Positions 21,752 through 32,330 of a stretch of DNA of 64,000 bases are shown in pieces; the first letter of the stretch is position 1; each line of letters begins with the position of its first letter. Both the position numbers and the translations under genes were made by a program. Origin of the DNA: Azorinus chamasolen (taxonomy: Eukaryota; Mollusca; Bivalvia; Cardiida; Solecurtidae); the NCBI GenBank assembly GCA_963576725.1, contig OY755246.1:78880040-78944039 (forward strand). Reading direction: 5' to 3'. The notes below the pieces were generated by a model. The model was not told where the DNA came from. It was given only the letters and a program-made list of their open reading frames with translations, and made no database searches.

Positions 21752-21992
21752 TTAACCCTTTAATCCATGAATATTCATTTAAGAAATAATGACATCATAA
21801 ACATTAATTAGATTTATTTTTATGAAACATGAATACAAGAATAATTTGTCATGGCAGAAACTGTAGAATCATATTTTTATCATAAGTAAACAGAGCAGAC
21901 CCTGATCAGATGGCTCCTGCTGGAGCCGTCTGATCTGGGTCTACTCTGTTTGCAAAGGCATAGAAAGGCATATATATGGAGGAAAGGGTTAA
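21752..21992 (+). mobile_element. PAL1b element
   Basis: TTAACCCTTTAATCCATGAA to GAGGAAAGGGTTAA, 29 bp beyond the second CUB exon. Confidence 0.93.
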
Positions 21993-22021
21993 TCTGCTGA
22001 ATAATTAAAACTGACTCCTTT

Positions 22022-22315
22022 ATTTCTGAGGGGCCTCCGTGGCCAAGTGGTTCTGGTCTCGACTGACAATTACTTAAACCCTCATCCCGTTGGTTTGAAT
22101 CTCGGCATGGGAATTTTGTTTTTACAAGTGAGGAAGCTTTCCAGTTGGCTTGCAGTAGGTCAGTAGTAGGTTCTACCAGACTGTTCAATGCATGGAACAA
22201 TGCAATTTGCTCTGTGCTCACAAAAACCTCATGGGTGTTCCCTCCACCAATAATTAGTGGGACATAGTGATATGACTAAATACTGTTAAATTGACATTAA
22301 ACATCAACAACAAAA
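22022..22315 (+). mobile_element. tRNA-derived SINE
   Basis: A tRNA-like head has an A-box-like TGGCCAAGTGG and a B-box-like GGTTTGAATCT about 45 bp later. It is followed by a SINE body (GTTCTACCAGACTGTTCAAT, CTCATGGGTGTTCCCTCCAC) and a tail ACATTAAACATCAACAACAA. It lies in the intron between the CUB exons. It is not a tRNA gene: the acceptor stem is not intact. Confidence 0.85.
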
Positions 22316-22534
22316 TCCTTTTCTGAATATTAACTAAATAAGAAAGTGTATCACCAATGATAATGTTTATTATCATAGAGCAATTATGTCATTATTTCTT
22401 ACATGAATACGTGGAAAGGGCGAACTCTGAACCCTAGCAGTGAATTTGTCATCATCTTTGCAGAAAGTTTGGATCCAGATGAGACGACGAGTAACTCAGC
22501 AGATCCAAACTGTTTCACACTCTGTCTGTAATGT

Positions 22535-22763
22535 TTAACCCATTCCCACATAGGCTATTTTTAGACGCAACCTCTTTGAATAAATCTACCGAAAAGGAGC
22601 ACTAACTAGAGAAAAGGAAACTTTTAGAATAGTGTAGTTTTGAAACCATTGTGATTAATAGAGCATTTGCTCCATAGGAGCAAATGCTCTATATATCACA
22701 ATGGTTTCAGAAAGTGACTTTCACAGAGGTATCAAAAGGCGTCAATATGCGGGAATGGGTAAA
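22535..22763 (+). mobile_element. PAL2 element
   Basis: TTAACCCATTCCCACATAGG to GGGAATGGGTAA. A PAL8 fragment (22450-22515) precedes. Confidence 0.9.
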
Positions 22764-22843
22764 AGAAAGAGAAGGAGAACTGATTTTGAAAATTGTAGTT
22801 TATGACCCATTTACATACCTTCAGTCACTTACAGTGAACAGAG

Positions 22844-23074
22844 TTAACCTATTCCAGACTACTGACACCTTTTGACGCCTCTGTAAAAGTCAATTTTAGA
22901 AACCATTGTGATAAATAGAGCATTTGCTCCACAGGAGCATATGCTCTATTTATCACATTAGTCGCATAGGTATGCAATTCTAAACATTTCCTTTTTAATC
23001 TAGTTAATGCTTCTTTTCAGTAGATTTATTCAAAGAATTTGGGTCTATTAACAGTCTAGGCGGGAATGTGTTAA
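22844..23074 (-). mobile_element. PAL2 element
   Basis: TTAACCTATTCCAGACTACT to GCGGGAATGTGTTAA; it ends 19 bp from the first CUB exon. Confidence 0.9.
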
Positions 23075-23092
23075 CATATCAATAATACGTAC

Positions 23093-23296
23093 TTGATTTG
23101 CGCATCACCAATTTATCTCCACACTTATCGGCTTTTCGTAGATCAATGCTCGGTATGATTACAAGGATTCTACGGTTTCTTCGAGGGCGTATTTTCCAGA
23201 CACACGACACATTAGCCGGATAGTTGCCAGGATAGTTGGGCGACTCGATCACACCATGAAGAACACTACTGTCAAACACCTTTCCACACTCGCGAC
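23093..23296 (-). CDS. SCUBE: SCUBE exon: CUB domain, first part
   Basis: This 204-nt exon has acceptor TTTTTCCTAG and donor A|GTACGT. It reads [20 protein letters not shown], then [17 protein letters not shown] and ends [13 protein letters not shown] is the CUB hallmark. The first three of the four CUB cysteines are here and form pairs C1-C2 and C3-C4 with the next exon. NVS is a sequon. CUB domains of SCUBEs mediate ligand and partner binding at the cell surface. Confidence 0.96.
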
Positions 23297-23356
23297 CTAG
23301 GAAAAACAAAATACAATGATAACCCTTGTTTCTTTAGTTTCTAAGATGGCTATGAC

Positions 23357-23601
23357 TTAAACCTTTCCCTGTTTTATGTTTAAACCAAACTTAAATACCT
23401 ACTGAATATTCATGGACAAAATAGTAATGAAATATACGATGTGGAACATTGTAGCCTTTTAATAAAGTAAAGAAACATCTTTCAAATTCCATTAGCAAAC
23501 AGAGTAGACCCTGATCAGATGGCTCCTACAGGAGCCATCTGATCTGGGTCTACTCTGTTTGCAAATGCGTGAAAACACGTTTATATGAAGGAAAGGGTTA
23601 A
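23357..23601 (+). mobile_element. PAL1a element
   Basis: TTAAACCTTTCCCTGTTTTA to GAAGGAAAGGGTTAA. Confidence 0.92.
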
Positions 23602-23701
23602 TACAGAATATGGAAAGGGTTAATTAATATTCATGATGTAATCATTTCTTGCATGAATATTCATGAAGTAAAGGACTTATGACTGTTTGATATTGACTCA
23701 C

Positions 23702-23863
23702 TTTTACAGTCAAAGCTATCTGTGGAACCTGTGTGGTCAGTAGTGGTTTGGTCTGGACATTTGATGCAGAAGTTCTGACCACTGTCAGGCTGGTATGTGC
23801 CTTGTGGACATTGGGTGCATTTCTGTGTGGTCATCTCATAGTAGTGACCCTTGGTGCAGGAGT
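23702..23863 (-). CDS. SCUBE: SCUBE exon: GCC2/GCC3 cysteine-rich module 3
   Basis: This 162-nt exon has acceptor TTTTCATGTCAG and donor A|GTGAGT. It reads (D)SCTKGHYYEMTTQKCTQC, then PQGTYQPDSGQNFCIKCP and ends TTTDHTGSTDSFDCK. The T-T-T-D-x-x-G-S-T and P-x-G-T-Y-Q-P landmarks match SCUBE module 3. The next codon, completed across the intron, is Ser-Arg before the first CUB cysteine. Confidence 0.95.
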
Positions 23864-24032
23864 CTGACATGAAAATAGAAACAAAACATGCAATCTCTTT
23901 ATGAGACCAAACCGGATTCTTTCACATAACAATGAATCATTTAAGCCTAATTATTTCATATAGACAATTTTTTATAGGTGCTTTCTGCATTACTTTTGTT
24001 CCGCATTCAGCAAGCACTCCCATTTTCATTCA

Positions 24033-24291
24033 TTAACCCTTTCCTTCATATAATATCATATATATATCTTTTCACACATATGCAAACAGAGTAGACCCAG
24101 ATCAGAAGGCTCCTATAGGAGCCTTCTGTTCAGGGACTGCTCTGTTTATTTTTGACATGATATAGATCTGATTCTACAGTTTTTAAAAAGGCAAAAAAAT
24201 ACCTTGAAAAGTTTACATTATAAAAAGACAGCTGATAAATATTCATGATGTCATATTTTCTTACATGAATATTGAACAGGGAAAGGGTTAA
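24033..24291 (-). mobile_element. PAL1 element between direct repeats
   Basis: TTAACCCTTTCCTTCATATA to ACAGGGAAAGGGTTAA. About 100 bp (23941-24036) recurs diverged after it (24291-24409; AGGTGCTTTCTGCATTACTT in both). Confidence 0.9.
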
Positions 24292-24764
24292 GCCTTTATT
24301 TCATATACATATACACACTTTTTTATGTCATTACAGCTTCTGTAGGTGCTTTCTGCATTACTTTTGTTCTGCATTATTAAGCAAGCACCCCCATTTTCAT
24401 TCATCAAATGGTTAATATGAAGATATATCATATATGATAGAAATCAGGATACATGTATATCCATATCAGATTCTGAAACTTCACATAAATTCTGACAGCG
24501 CAGAAGATCTTTCGAAAGCAAAAGGAGAAATGCGAAAAGAGAAAGTTGCAGTCTGTTCATGAGCAGTTATTAAAAGTGCAACACCACACATGCCCCTAGC
24601 ACCAGCTTAAGAGGTATTCATTTTTGATAACTTAACAAAACATCAAAACTAATGATCACGAAGGACCAGAAAATACAACAAATCTGAGAATGAAGCCTCA
24701 TTTCCTCAATAAAAACTTCGTGATGGTTGGTAATGGACTAGCCTGAATGAGGCCAAAGCCAGAA

Positions 24765-25245
24765 TAGAGCTACAGATAAACCTGCATACTCAATTACTGA
24801 AATCGTCATTTCTCACATACCTTCCCTTATCTCCGAGTTAGAACAACGGGTTAAGATTCCCTTATCTGTAACACGTGTAAGATCACTTCAGAACATATAC
24901 GAAGTCATACGTCATATATGATGTCAAACCATGGAAACCGATGTTTACATGTCATTTAAACGGCGAAAATATACTTTTTAGCTATGTGAGTAAAAGGATC
25001 TGATACTCGTTGTCTTTTAAGATCACATGTTCCTAAACTCACCAAGGAAATGTTATTAAGCTCGCCAAGGCTCGTTTAATGACATTTTCTAAGGCTCGTT
25101 TAGGAACATGTGATCTTAAAAGACAACTCTACCAAACAGTATGTCAGTGTGACCACTCTTTAGAATTGTCTTAAAGAGTGGTCACAACATAGAGTTTGGT
25201 GGTGAGATAAAGAAGTAATTCTTATCTGGACCTCAGTAGAATCAA
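24765..25245. mobile_element. PAL5 element with nested foldback
   Basis: The PAL5 left arm (TGCATACTCAATTACTGAAA) and right arm (GTGGTCACAACATAGAGTTT) are separated by a foldback at 25006-25128 with arms TTGTCTTTTAAGATCACATG / CATGTGATCTTAAAAGACAA. Confidence 0.82.
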
Positions 25246-25253
25246 TGAGTTAC

Positions 25254-25421
25254 CTTTTGTCTGGCAATCTTTGAATGATGTTGAACCAACTTTGTCAGTC
25301 TTGAGGCTGCCTGGGCATACTTGACACGATGTGCGGCCATATTCTGGCTGGTACGTCCCAACAGGACATGGTTGACATGGCTTATAGCCGTGGTTTGAGT
25401 AATATCCTGGCTGACACTGGA
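25254..25421 (-). CDS. SCUBE: SCUBE exon: GCC2/GCC3 cysteine-rich module 2
   Basis: This 168-nt exon has acceptor TTTATTCCCAG and donor G|GTAACT. It reads (V)[18 protein letters not shown], then [18 protein letters not shown] and ends [11 protein letters not shown]. The C-x-P-G-x-Y, C-x2-C-P-x-G-T-Y-Q-P and G-S-T-S-F-x-D-C landmarks are those of SCUBE module 2. The overlapping open frame of similar length in another phase is a shadow. Confidence 0.95.
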
Positions 25422-26181
25422 CTGGGAATAAACAAAAATCATAGCATCATCACAATGTGCTAATATATTCCACTAGTAAAATTTCATAAAGCCTATAATC
25501 TATAACTTCATGAGGAGTCCTGCTATAAACAGTGCCATCAGTGTCATTTAAATGAATGTTAGAATGACATAAGAACACAAACACTTTTGGCCATTGCAGA
25601 AATTGAAGAATTAAGAGTCTGTATTATTCGATAAGAAAACAGAGCAGATCCTATAAGAGCGGTCTGATCTTGTTCTACTCTGTTTGCAGTGGAAGTAATG
25701 GCGTCTCTCTGCAGTAATGAGTTGATTTTCTCTGTTAGAATTTTGGTTTAGAGGGATTTACTACTACCGAATTTCATTTATGGCTAAACTTTCTTGTTTA
25801 TAATGCCATTTCAGTAACTAAATTTCTTTATAACGCCATTTCAGCAATTGAATTTCTTGTTTATAATGCCATTTCAGCATTTTCACACCTTTTCAAACAT
25901 TTGCAAACTCAGGAGATCCATATCAGATGGCTCCTGTAGGAGCCGTCTGACCAGGGTCTGCTCTGCTTGCTAATGGAATTTGATAGATCTGTTCTGTTTC
26001 TTTATTTTTTAAGAAGGCTACAATGTTCCACCTTCTAAATTTCATTATAACTACCAGTATTTTTTTCTATGGATATTCAGATAGTATTGAAATTCGGAAG
26101 AAGTATAGACCAGGGGAAAGGCTAAAACCAACAATCAAACTTTCTTTTGAGTGGCTGCAAATGTGGTGTTAGTGTACCAAC

Positions 26182-26346
26182 CTGAACAGTTGTCAAGACT
26201 ACCAGCGCCATGGATACCAATGCCTGGTGGGCTTCCTGGACAGACCTTACATTTGTGTTGGCTCTCATCATCCTGGTAGTAGCTGGGTGGGCAGTAAGTA
26301 CAAACTTTACGGCCCTGATGGTAGTATGAGCCCTTGGCACACCCAA
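26182..26346 (-). CDS. SCUBE: SCUBE exon: GCC2/GCC3 cysteine-rich module 1
   Basis: This 165-nt exon has acceptor ATTCCCAACAG and donor G|GTTGGT. It reads (V)GCAKGSYYHQGRKVCTYC, then PPSYYQDDESQHKCKVCP and ends GAGSLDNCS. The C-x2-G-x-Y-Y-x-C-x2-C-P-x3-Y-Q-x-C-x2-C pattern is the ephrin-receptor-like GCC2/GCC3 motif repeated three times in SCUBE. NCS is a possible sequon. Five or six decayed copies of its 5' end and acceptor lie upstream on the transcript (26370-26800). Confidence 0.93.
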
Positions 26347-26369
26347 CTGTTGGGAATAAGAAGCAAAAA

Positions 26370-26800
26370 TGTGAGTGATAAACAAGCATGATGGAGTACA
26401 AGCCCTTGGCACATTCAATCATTGTAATTAGAGATTAAAATTTTAGTGTCAGATCAACAAGGTTGGATAAGAGCTATTTACACACCCAACTGCTGGGAAT
26501 TAAAGGTAAAAATGTGAGTGTTATACCAACATGATGGAATACGAGCCCTTGGGCTTGGCACACCCATCTAAAGGAAGTAGAGGTAAAACTGTGTCTGCAT
26601 ACCAGCATGATGGAGTATGAGCCATTGGGACGTCCAACTGTCGGGATTTAGAGGTAAACATGTATGTCATATCAACATAATGGGTCCAAGCACACCCAAC
26701 TGTTCAGAATTAGAGGTAAAAATGTGAGTGTCATACCAACATGATGGAGTACAAGCCCTTGGGACACAAAACTGGTGGAGGTAAGGGGTAAAAATGTGAA
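26370..26800 (-). repeat. Decayed tandem copies of the GCC1 acceptor and exon start
   Basis: Units of about 65-80 bp contain the first 25-35 nt of the GCC1 exon, its CAG acceptor and the adjacent intron. They recur at about 26388, 26480, 26533, 26610, 26680 and 26747. Copies of the acceptor (CAGTTGG-type) are visible near 26490, 26630 and 26702. They have diverged by point changes and indels, so they are older than the EGF6 array. Confidence 0.85.
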
Positions 26801-27132
26801 TAAAACAACAGAAAACCCTTATTTGATACGTTTACCCATTTGCAAACAAGGTAGATCTGTAGGACGTGTTTGATCAGGGTCTATTCTCTTTGCTATGGTA
26901 TAATACAGATCTGATTCTTAAGTTTTCACCATTGCTGAAAATTTCTGTGCTCATAATTATATCATTGTAAAAATTAAACGATTAATATTTATAAAGTCAT
27001 TATGTCTTACATGAACCCTCTTTAAGTGTAGGTTGAGAAGGGTACATGGGCACTGCAAATCAACAAAGTTTATTGTAAAACTGTCATAAAAAGACAAAGT
27101 CACATTGATAGCCTTTATCAAATTGCCCTGTG

Positions 27133-27356
27133 TTAACTCACTCCTCCTAGACTCTTTTTTGACCCAGCATCTTTGAATTACTCCACCAAAAAAGGAGCAA
27201 TAATTACAGAAAAGGAGAGTTACGTAGTTTTGAAATCATTAATTGTGATAAACAGAGCATTTGTTCCATGGAGCAAATGCTCTAATTATCACAATGGTTT
27301 CTAAATGTGACTTTTACAGAGACACCAAAATGTGTCAATAGGAGGGAATGTGTTAA
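27133..27356 (+). mobile_element. PAL2 element
   Basis: TTAACTCACTCCTCCTAGAC to GAGGGAATGTGTTAA. Core ATTTGTTCCATGGAGCAAAT. Confidence 0.9.
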
Positions 27357-27581
27357 CCCTGATATTCATTTAGACACCTTTGGAAACATAGTAGACCCAG
27401 ATTCAGTTGTTTTATTTATCATTAACACCCCCCCCCCCCCTCCCCAGAAGTAAGAGGGTGTTTATCAGAGTGGGAGCATTTATTAGGGAGAATACGGTAT
27501 ATGAATCAATTTGAGATTTAAACTTTATCTACCAACATCATAATGAAATAACCATAATTATAATGACTGTTCTAAAAACGA

Positions 27582-27779
27582 TTTAAACCCTTTGAATGTG
27601 GGATGCACATTCACGAGCCGTCATTTGCAAACAGTGTAGACCCAGATCAGAGGGCTCCTAGAGAAGCCCTCTGATCAGGGTCTACACTGATAGTCATTTA
27701 AAATCCTCTAGCAAGTTTTAACCTTCGTACTGATTGTACTCTCTATTCTACTTTCAATATTCATTGTTGAAAGGGTTAA
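27582..27779. mobile_element. TTAA-type element with PAL1-like core
   Basis: TTTAAACCCTTTGAATGTGG to TGTTGAAAGGGTTAA. Core GACCCAGATCAGAGGGCTCC...CTGATCAGGGTC, but the outer arms are unlike PAL1-PAL9. A relative stands at 52530-52690. Confidence 0.82.
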
Positions 27780-27796
27780 GAATTTCCCTTTTTTAC

Positions 27797-27897
27797 CACA
27801 TGTGTCACCAATCAACATTGTGTCATCATCACACCAAAGTTTCACTCCTCGTGGTGCCTTCCATTTCTTCCCTGCTGTATAAGTCTCTCCTAAATAA
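27797..27897 (-). CDS. SCUBE: SCUBE exon: spacer 5
   Basis: This 101-nt exon (1+99+1) has acceptor ACTTTTCAG and donor G|GTAAAA. It encodes (S)YLGETYTAGKKWKAPRGV followed by KLWCDDDTMLIGDTC. It leads into the first cysteine-rich module. The call rests on phase continuity on both sides and the cysteine placed just before GCC module 1. Confidence 0.86.
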
Positions 27898-28911
27898 CTG
27901 AAAAGATATTATGATAAATTCAACTTCAACCCTTCCCCTGATAAAGAAACCTTCTGATGGCTTTGTAAACATAGTAGACCCAGATCAGATATCTCCTGTC
28001 AGAGTAAAATCATATGTATAATATCAGCAAGCAGAGCAGACCCCGATCAGGTGGCTCAGGAAAGGCATGTTTATGGAGTAACGGGTGACTGTTAGAATTT
28101 TCGGCAGACATAATTTGTTGCAGAAAAGGATATTGACAAACAATAGACTATCTACTAAGCTAATGAATATTCATGAAAGAAATATTTACTTTAGGAATAT
28201 TAATTAGATGAAATTTGTAAATGGCATATGAAAACAGAAAGTTTCAGGCATGGCAGAAACTGCACCATCAAATCAATTATTCCATGAGGAAACAGAGCCA
28301 ACCCTGAACTGAACATATAGCTCTTACAAGGGGAGTTTCATCAGGGTCTGCTCTGTTTGAAAAGGTGTAATTATGCCTGTACTCTGTTTGCAAAAGCATG
28401 TTTAAGAAAAAGTGTTAAGCCAATACTTGATAAATATCCATAGCAAGACAAGAATGTCAGCCATGATGTCATGATTTAAAACTCCACCGCCTCTAGAGAC
28501 TGGGATACTACATGAGGTTATTAAACCTTTTGCTTCAGTCTGCGGTCATTCTCAAGCATCTTATTGGTCAGATTCTGAGCTTGCTCAGAATCTGATCAAT
28601 GAGATATTTGAGAATGATCTCAGACTCAGACTTCGAAATTTTATGACCTTGGGGCTAGGGTACATTTTACTAAATTACTTTACATACGGTAAGTCAAAAT
28701 GAAATTTACAGGATTATGAAAAACTTGCAGACAGTGTAGATCTTGTTCAGATGCATTGTTCTCAGTGTGGCATCTGATCTAGTTTTTATGCAATTTACAA
28801 CTGTGCAAGGTTGGTTTTTGCATAGCATGTTCTTTGGAAAAGTTGCATGAATAGTTTAGCCAAACAGTATGGAGATCAAAAGCAGAACCAAGCAACTTCA
28901 ATCTGTACTAC

Positions 28912-29014
28912 CTGAATTTAAATTCTTCTTTTTTAATCCCTCGTCTCAGCTTTTTGACAACCTTTTTCAATTTTCTCTCCAATTTTTTCAGCACACATTT
29001 TACATCACAATTTT
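28912..29014 (-). CDS. SCUBE: SCUBE exon: spacer 4, basic helix
   Basis: This 103-nt exon (2+99+2) has acceptor CATTTCAG and donor AG|GTAGTA. It encodes (K)NCDVKCVLKKLERKLKK, then VVKKLRRGIKKEEFKF. Almost half the residues are Lys or Arg in a heptad-like pattern, suggesting an amphipathic, strongly basic helix that could bind heparan sulfate. The equivalent stretch of vertebrate SCUBEs is also basic (RKLRK-type). The shift to phase 2 here is compensated by spacer exon 5. Confidence 0.88.
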
Positions 29015-29163
29015 CTGAAATGTAAAAATAATAAAACCCATTATTAATTAGAAAGAATAAAAAAAATATTCAATGTATAAAGGGTTAACATCAGATAATT
29101 GATATACATCATTTATCCCATCTCATCCTCATTATATTCATGGTGCATTCCTCCATATAAAGA

Positions 29164-29372
29164 TACAGTAAAACCTCTCTACAACAGCCACTAAATTGTC
29201 CTAATTAGTTGGCATATTAGCACAGGTGACTGCTTAAAGCAAGGTGAAAGTAAAACAGAACGCTCCTATAGGAGCGTTCTGTTTTACGTTCGCCTTGCTT
29301 TAAGCAGCCACCTGCCTTTAACTCAAAATACTTTATGTAATTTAGTGGCCATTATAGAGAGGTTTTACTGTA
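29164..29372. mobile_element. PAL4 element
   Basis: TACAGTAAAACCTCTCTACA to TATAGAGAGGTTTTACTGTA, 209 bp. Apex AGAACGCTCCTATAGGAGCG. Confidence 0.94.
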
Positions 29373-30003
29373 GGACATGCTCTGAATCTGACCAGTCTTA
29401 CACTTGAGAATGATCTCAGACTCAGAAATTTTATAACCTTGGACCCATGTACCTGGCAGAAATGACTTTTGATTCATTGGCAAATAGTGTAGACACTACT
29501 TAGACGGCTCTTCTAGGAGCCATGTGATCAGGGTCTGCTCTGTTTGCTTATGAAATAATATAGATCTGATTCTACAGTTTCTGCCATGGTAAAAAATTCA
29601 TGATGCCATTATGTAAATACAGCTAATTAACCCTTTTCCTCAATTAAACGCCTCTTCATGCTTTTGCAGAGTTTAGATGTAGGGGTGTTAAAATTTAAAA
29701 CACAGTTAAAATGTAATTATTGTAAACTACATGTAGTGAATCTTGTAGATAATAACCATAGAACAAATGAAAACACTGAAACAATGTTAATATTGTAAAA
29801 TGCAAATACTGTAAAAACGTAAACATTGTAAAATATAAAACAATATGAAGAATGTAAACATTATGAAACATCACATTCTGGAACTTCAGGATGTTGTGAA
29901 GACTATCATAATGAGGAAGGTGGAGAGCTATCGATAAAAGTGTATATTCAAATACTAAAATCATTATTTATCACTACACATACATGTATCTAGAAAAACA
30001 TGT

Positions 30004-30190
30004 AACAGCTTAATGCAGGTCAAAAATAATACTGAAAGCTCCGACAGGAGCTTTCAGAATTTATTTTGACATGCATTAAGCTGGGAATTTTGAGAAATTG
30101 TTCAGATTTGAAATTGAATGACTCGAACCTCTTTTATCTCGAAGTAATTTGTATGGTCTCTTGAAGTTCAAGATATCGAAGTTCAACTGT
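30004..30190. mobile_element. PAL6 element inside a pogo-like element
   Basis: ACAGCTTAATGCAGGTCAAA...TTTTGACATGCATTAAGCTG around AGCTCCGACAGGAGCT. Flanked on the right by TCGAACCTCTTTTATCTCGA...GATATCGAAGTTCAACTGTA. Confidence 0.8.
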
Positions 30191-30289
30191 ATTAGACATT
30201 CGACATGACAGAAATATAATTTGAAAGTAGTGGCAGACGAAACACTTTTTGCAGAGAACAATTGTTTAGAGTGATAAAGAAGGACTAAC

Positions 30290-30442
30290 TTTTTATTTGT
30301 CCCATCTCTGTCCTCATCAGATCAAACTCGACTGTGATGTGGTATTTGCGAATTTCTCCGCGTTTAACTCTCATCTTTTTACACTTCAGCGTTACGGACT
30401 CCGGTATTTTACAGTCATTGTCACACTTATACTTCTTCTGAC
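30290..30442 (-). CDS. SCUBE: SCUBE exon: spacer 3
   Basis: This 153-nt exon has acceptor TTGTGTTTCAG and donor A|GTTAGT. It reads (S)QKKYKCDNDCKIPESV, then TLKCKKMRVKRGEIRK and YHITVEFDLMRTEMGQIK. It contains three cysteines and alternating charged and beta-like stretches. It belongs to the spacer; no separate domain is recognised. Confidence 0.87.
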
Positions 30443-30671
30443 CTGAAACACAATAAAATAAAACATCTTAACCGTTTACTACATAAAATTCATGAAATAA
30501 AATGAGACCATGAATATTAATTAGATGATTTTTTATCATGGCATATGAATACAAAAGCCGTCTGATCTGGGTCTAGACTGTTTGCAAATGCATATCTGCA
30601 TGTCAAATTACAATGGTTTCAAAAAGGGACTTTTAAAGAGGCATCAAAATGCGTCAGTAGGAGGGAATTGG

Positions 30672-30902
30672 TTAACACTTTCCTCCATAAAATGCATCTT
30701 TCTATGCCTCTATAAAAATCACTTTTTTGAAACCATTGTGATAAATAGCGCATTTACTTCTAATGAGCAAATGCTCTGTTTATCACAATGGTTTCAAAAC
30801 TACAAAATTCTGAAACTTTCCATTTCTCTAGTAAATGCTTCTTTTCGGTAGATTTGTTCAAACAAGTTGGATCTAAAAATAGCCTATGAGGGAATGGGTT
30901 AA
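30672..30902 (-). mobile_element. PAL2 element
   Basis: TTAACACTTTCCTCCATAAA to GAGGGAATGGGTTAA; 24 bp from spacer exon 2. Confidence 0.9.
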
Positions 30903-30925
30903 TTGACATTACTATAAATACTTAC

Positions 30926-31045
30926 TGTTTAGCACATCTGTGATATTTCTTGTCAGTTTCATCTTAATGCTCCGCCTCTTTTTACATTTGATTGACATAA
31001 AGTTAAATATAACCCTCCTGGAGAGATTTGGGGATACCACACTTG
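30926..31045 (-). CDS. SCUBE: SCUBE exon: spacer 2
   Basis: This 120-nt exon has acceptor AATTTCAG and donor A|GTAAGT. It encodes (S)SVVSPNLSRRVIFNFM, then SIKCKKRRSIKMKLTRN and ITDVLN. It is basic, with one cysteine and an NIT sequon. I recognise no known domain; it is assigned by position, clean splice sites and a continuous phase between spacer exons 1 and 3. Confidence 0.85.
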
Positions 31046-31284
31046 CTGAAATTGAATAAAGACATGTAAGAGTTTGGAAGGCATCTCTTCACCGCATAAA
31101 TATTCATGTAAGTAATAATAAACTTGTATGTTTACAATAAAACATCTCTAAATCGGAATTTCAATAAAGAAGAATTTAGGTCTTTTGAGGCAGGCGACTG
31201 CTAGTTTATCAGTAAATCAGTTTATTGATATTCATGATATCATTATTTATTTGCCCAAATAGTCATGGAGTAGAGGGTTATCAT

Positions 31285-31536
31285 TTAACCATTTCCCTCA
31301 TGTAAACGTGTTTTCACGCATTTGCAAACAGAGTAGACCCAGATCAGACGGCTCCTAGAGGAGCCGTCTGATCAGGGTCTACTCTGTTAGCTAATAGAAT
31401 CTGAAAGATCTGTGTCTTTAGTTTCTAAAATGGTCACACAATGCCCAACCTTTCATATTTCATTTTAACTATTTTGTTCATAAATATTCAGTAGGTATTG
31501 AAATTTTGAATGAACATAGAACAGGGAAAGGGTTAA
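31285..31536 (-). mobile_element. PAL1a element abutting a splice donor
   Basis: TTAACCATTTCCCTCATGTA to ACAGGGAAAGGGTTAA, 252 bp. Its end lies one base beyond the donor hexamer of spacer exon 1. Confidence 0.94.
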
Positions 31537-31543
31537 TACGCAC

Positions 31544-31756
31544 ATGAGCAAGATGGCATAACCAAGCCTTGCGCTTCGTGGTCCCACTTGTACTGTGTCC
31601 CAGGTCCACAGTGGGTCGTCATCACTTGCTGATTGGTCTTAGAAGTAAACACGCCACCTGGTAAACACTTGTGGACACATACGGTATCTTCGCCATCCTT
31701 CCTACATGACAAATCGCTCCCTGGCGGAGTCTGTAACTTGTAACACGTCGTGTTGT
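31544..31756 (-). CDS. SCUBE: SCUBE exon: spacer 1, cysteine-rich
   Basis: This 213-nt exon has acceptor TTTAACAG and donor T|GTGCGT. It encodes (D)NTTCYKLQTPPGSDLSCR, then VCVHKCLPGGVFTSK and MTTHCGPGTQYKW, ending MPSCS. It starts the SCUBE spacer between the EGF array and the cysteine-rich modules. Several cysteines and an NTT sequon are present. The donor hexamer is followed after one base by the TTAA end of a PAL1a element (31285-31536), so the intron begins almost directly with a transposon. Confidence 0.9.
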
Positions 31757-32218
31757 CTGTTAAATCAATAACAAATGTACAATAGAGTACATGTATATAC
31801 CAAAACTCTTCATCCCTTTCACATTTGTAAATACCAACGTTTCTTGACATCTCATCAGGATCTATACTGTTTGACACTTTAAATCTTGGAGAATTGTAGA
31901 AAACGACAATTTTTGCAGATAACGATTTTATGCAAAGAGTTAACCCTTTCAAACATGAATATTCATTATAACCCTTTCAAACATGAATATTCATTTAAAA
32001 GTAACGACATCATTAACATTAATTACATGAATTTTTGAAATTGCCAAAATTCCCTTGTTCATATGATTATAAATATTAACCTGTTCCCTCATAGGCTACA
32101 TATAACTTTGAATAAATCTACTGAAAAGGAGCATTTACCTTTAATTGATGAATATTCACGAAAAAAAATCCTGTAATGAATAATAAGTAATTCTTCTTTT
32201 GAAAGTTATTACAGGTGT

Positions 32219-32330
32219 CTGTAAAAGCAGGTGGTTTCTTAATGCGGGGCAAAAGTAATGCAGAAAGCTCCCAAAGGAGCTTTCTGCATAACTTTTGTCC
32301 TGCATTAAGCTACCACCTGTTTTAAAAATC
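32219..32330. mobile_element. PAL6 element
   Basis: AAGCAGGTGGTTTCTTAATG...CATTAAGCTACCACCTGTTT around AGAAAGCTCCCAAAGGAGCT. Confidence 0.9.

Noticed and set aside
22022..22110. tRNA gene
   Set aside because: A- and B-box-like words are present but the acceptor stem and anticodon arm are not intact and a SINE body follows.
26122..26418. 98-codon frame over GCC module 1 in another phase
   Set aside because: Shadow of the GCC1 exon; the other frame has the cysteine pattern and matching splice phases.
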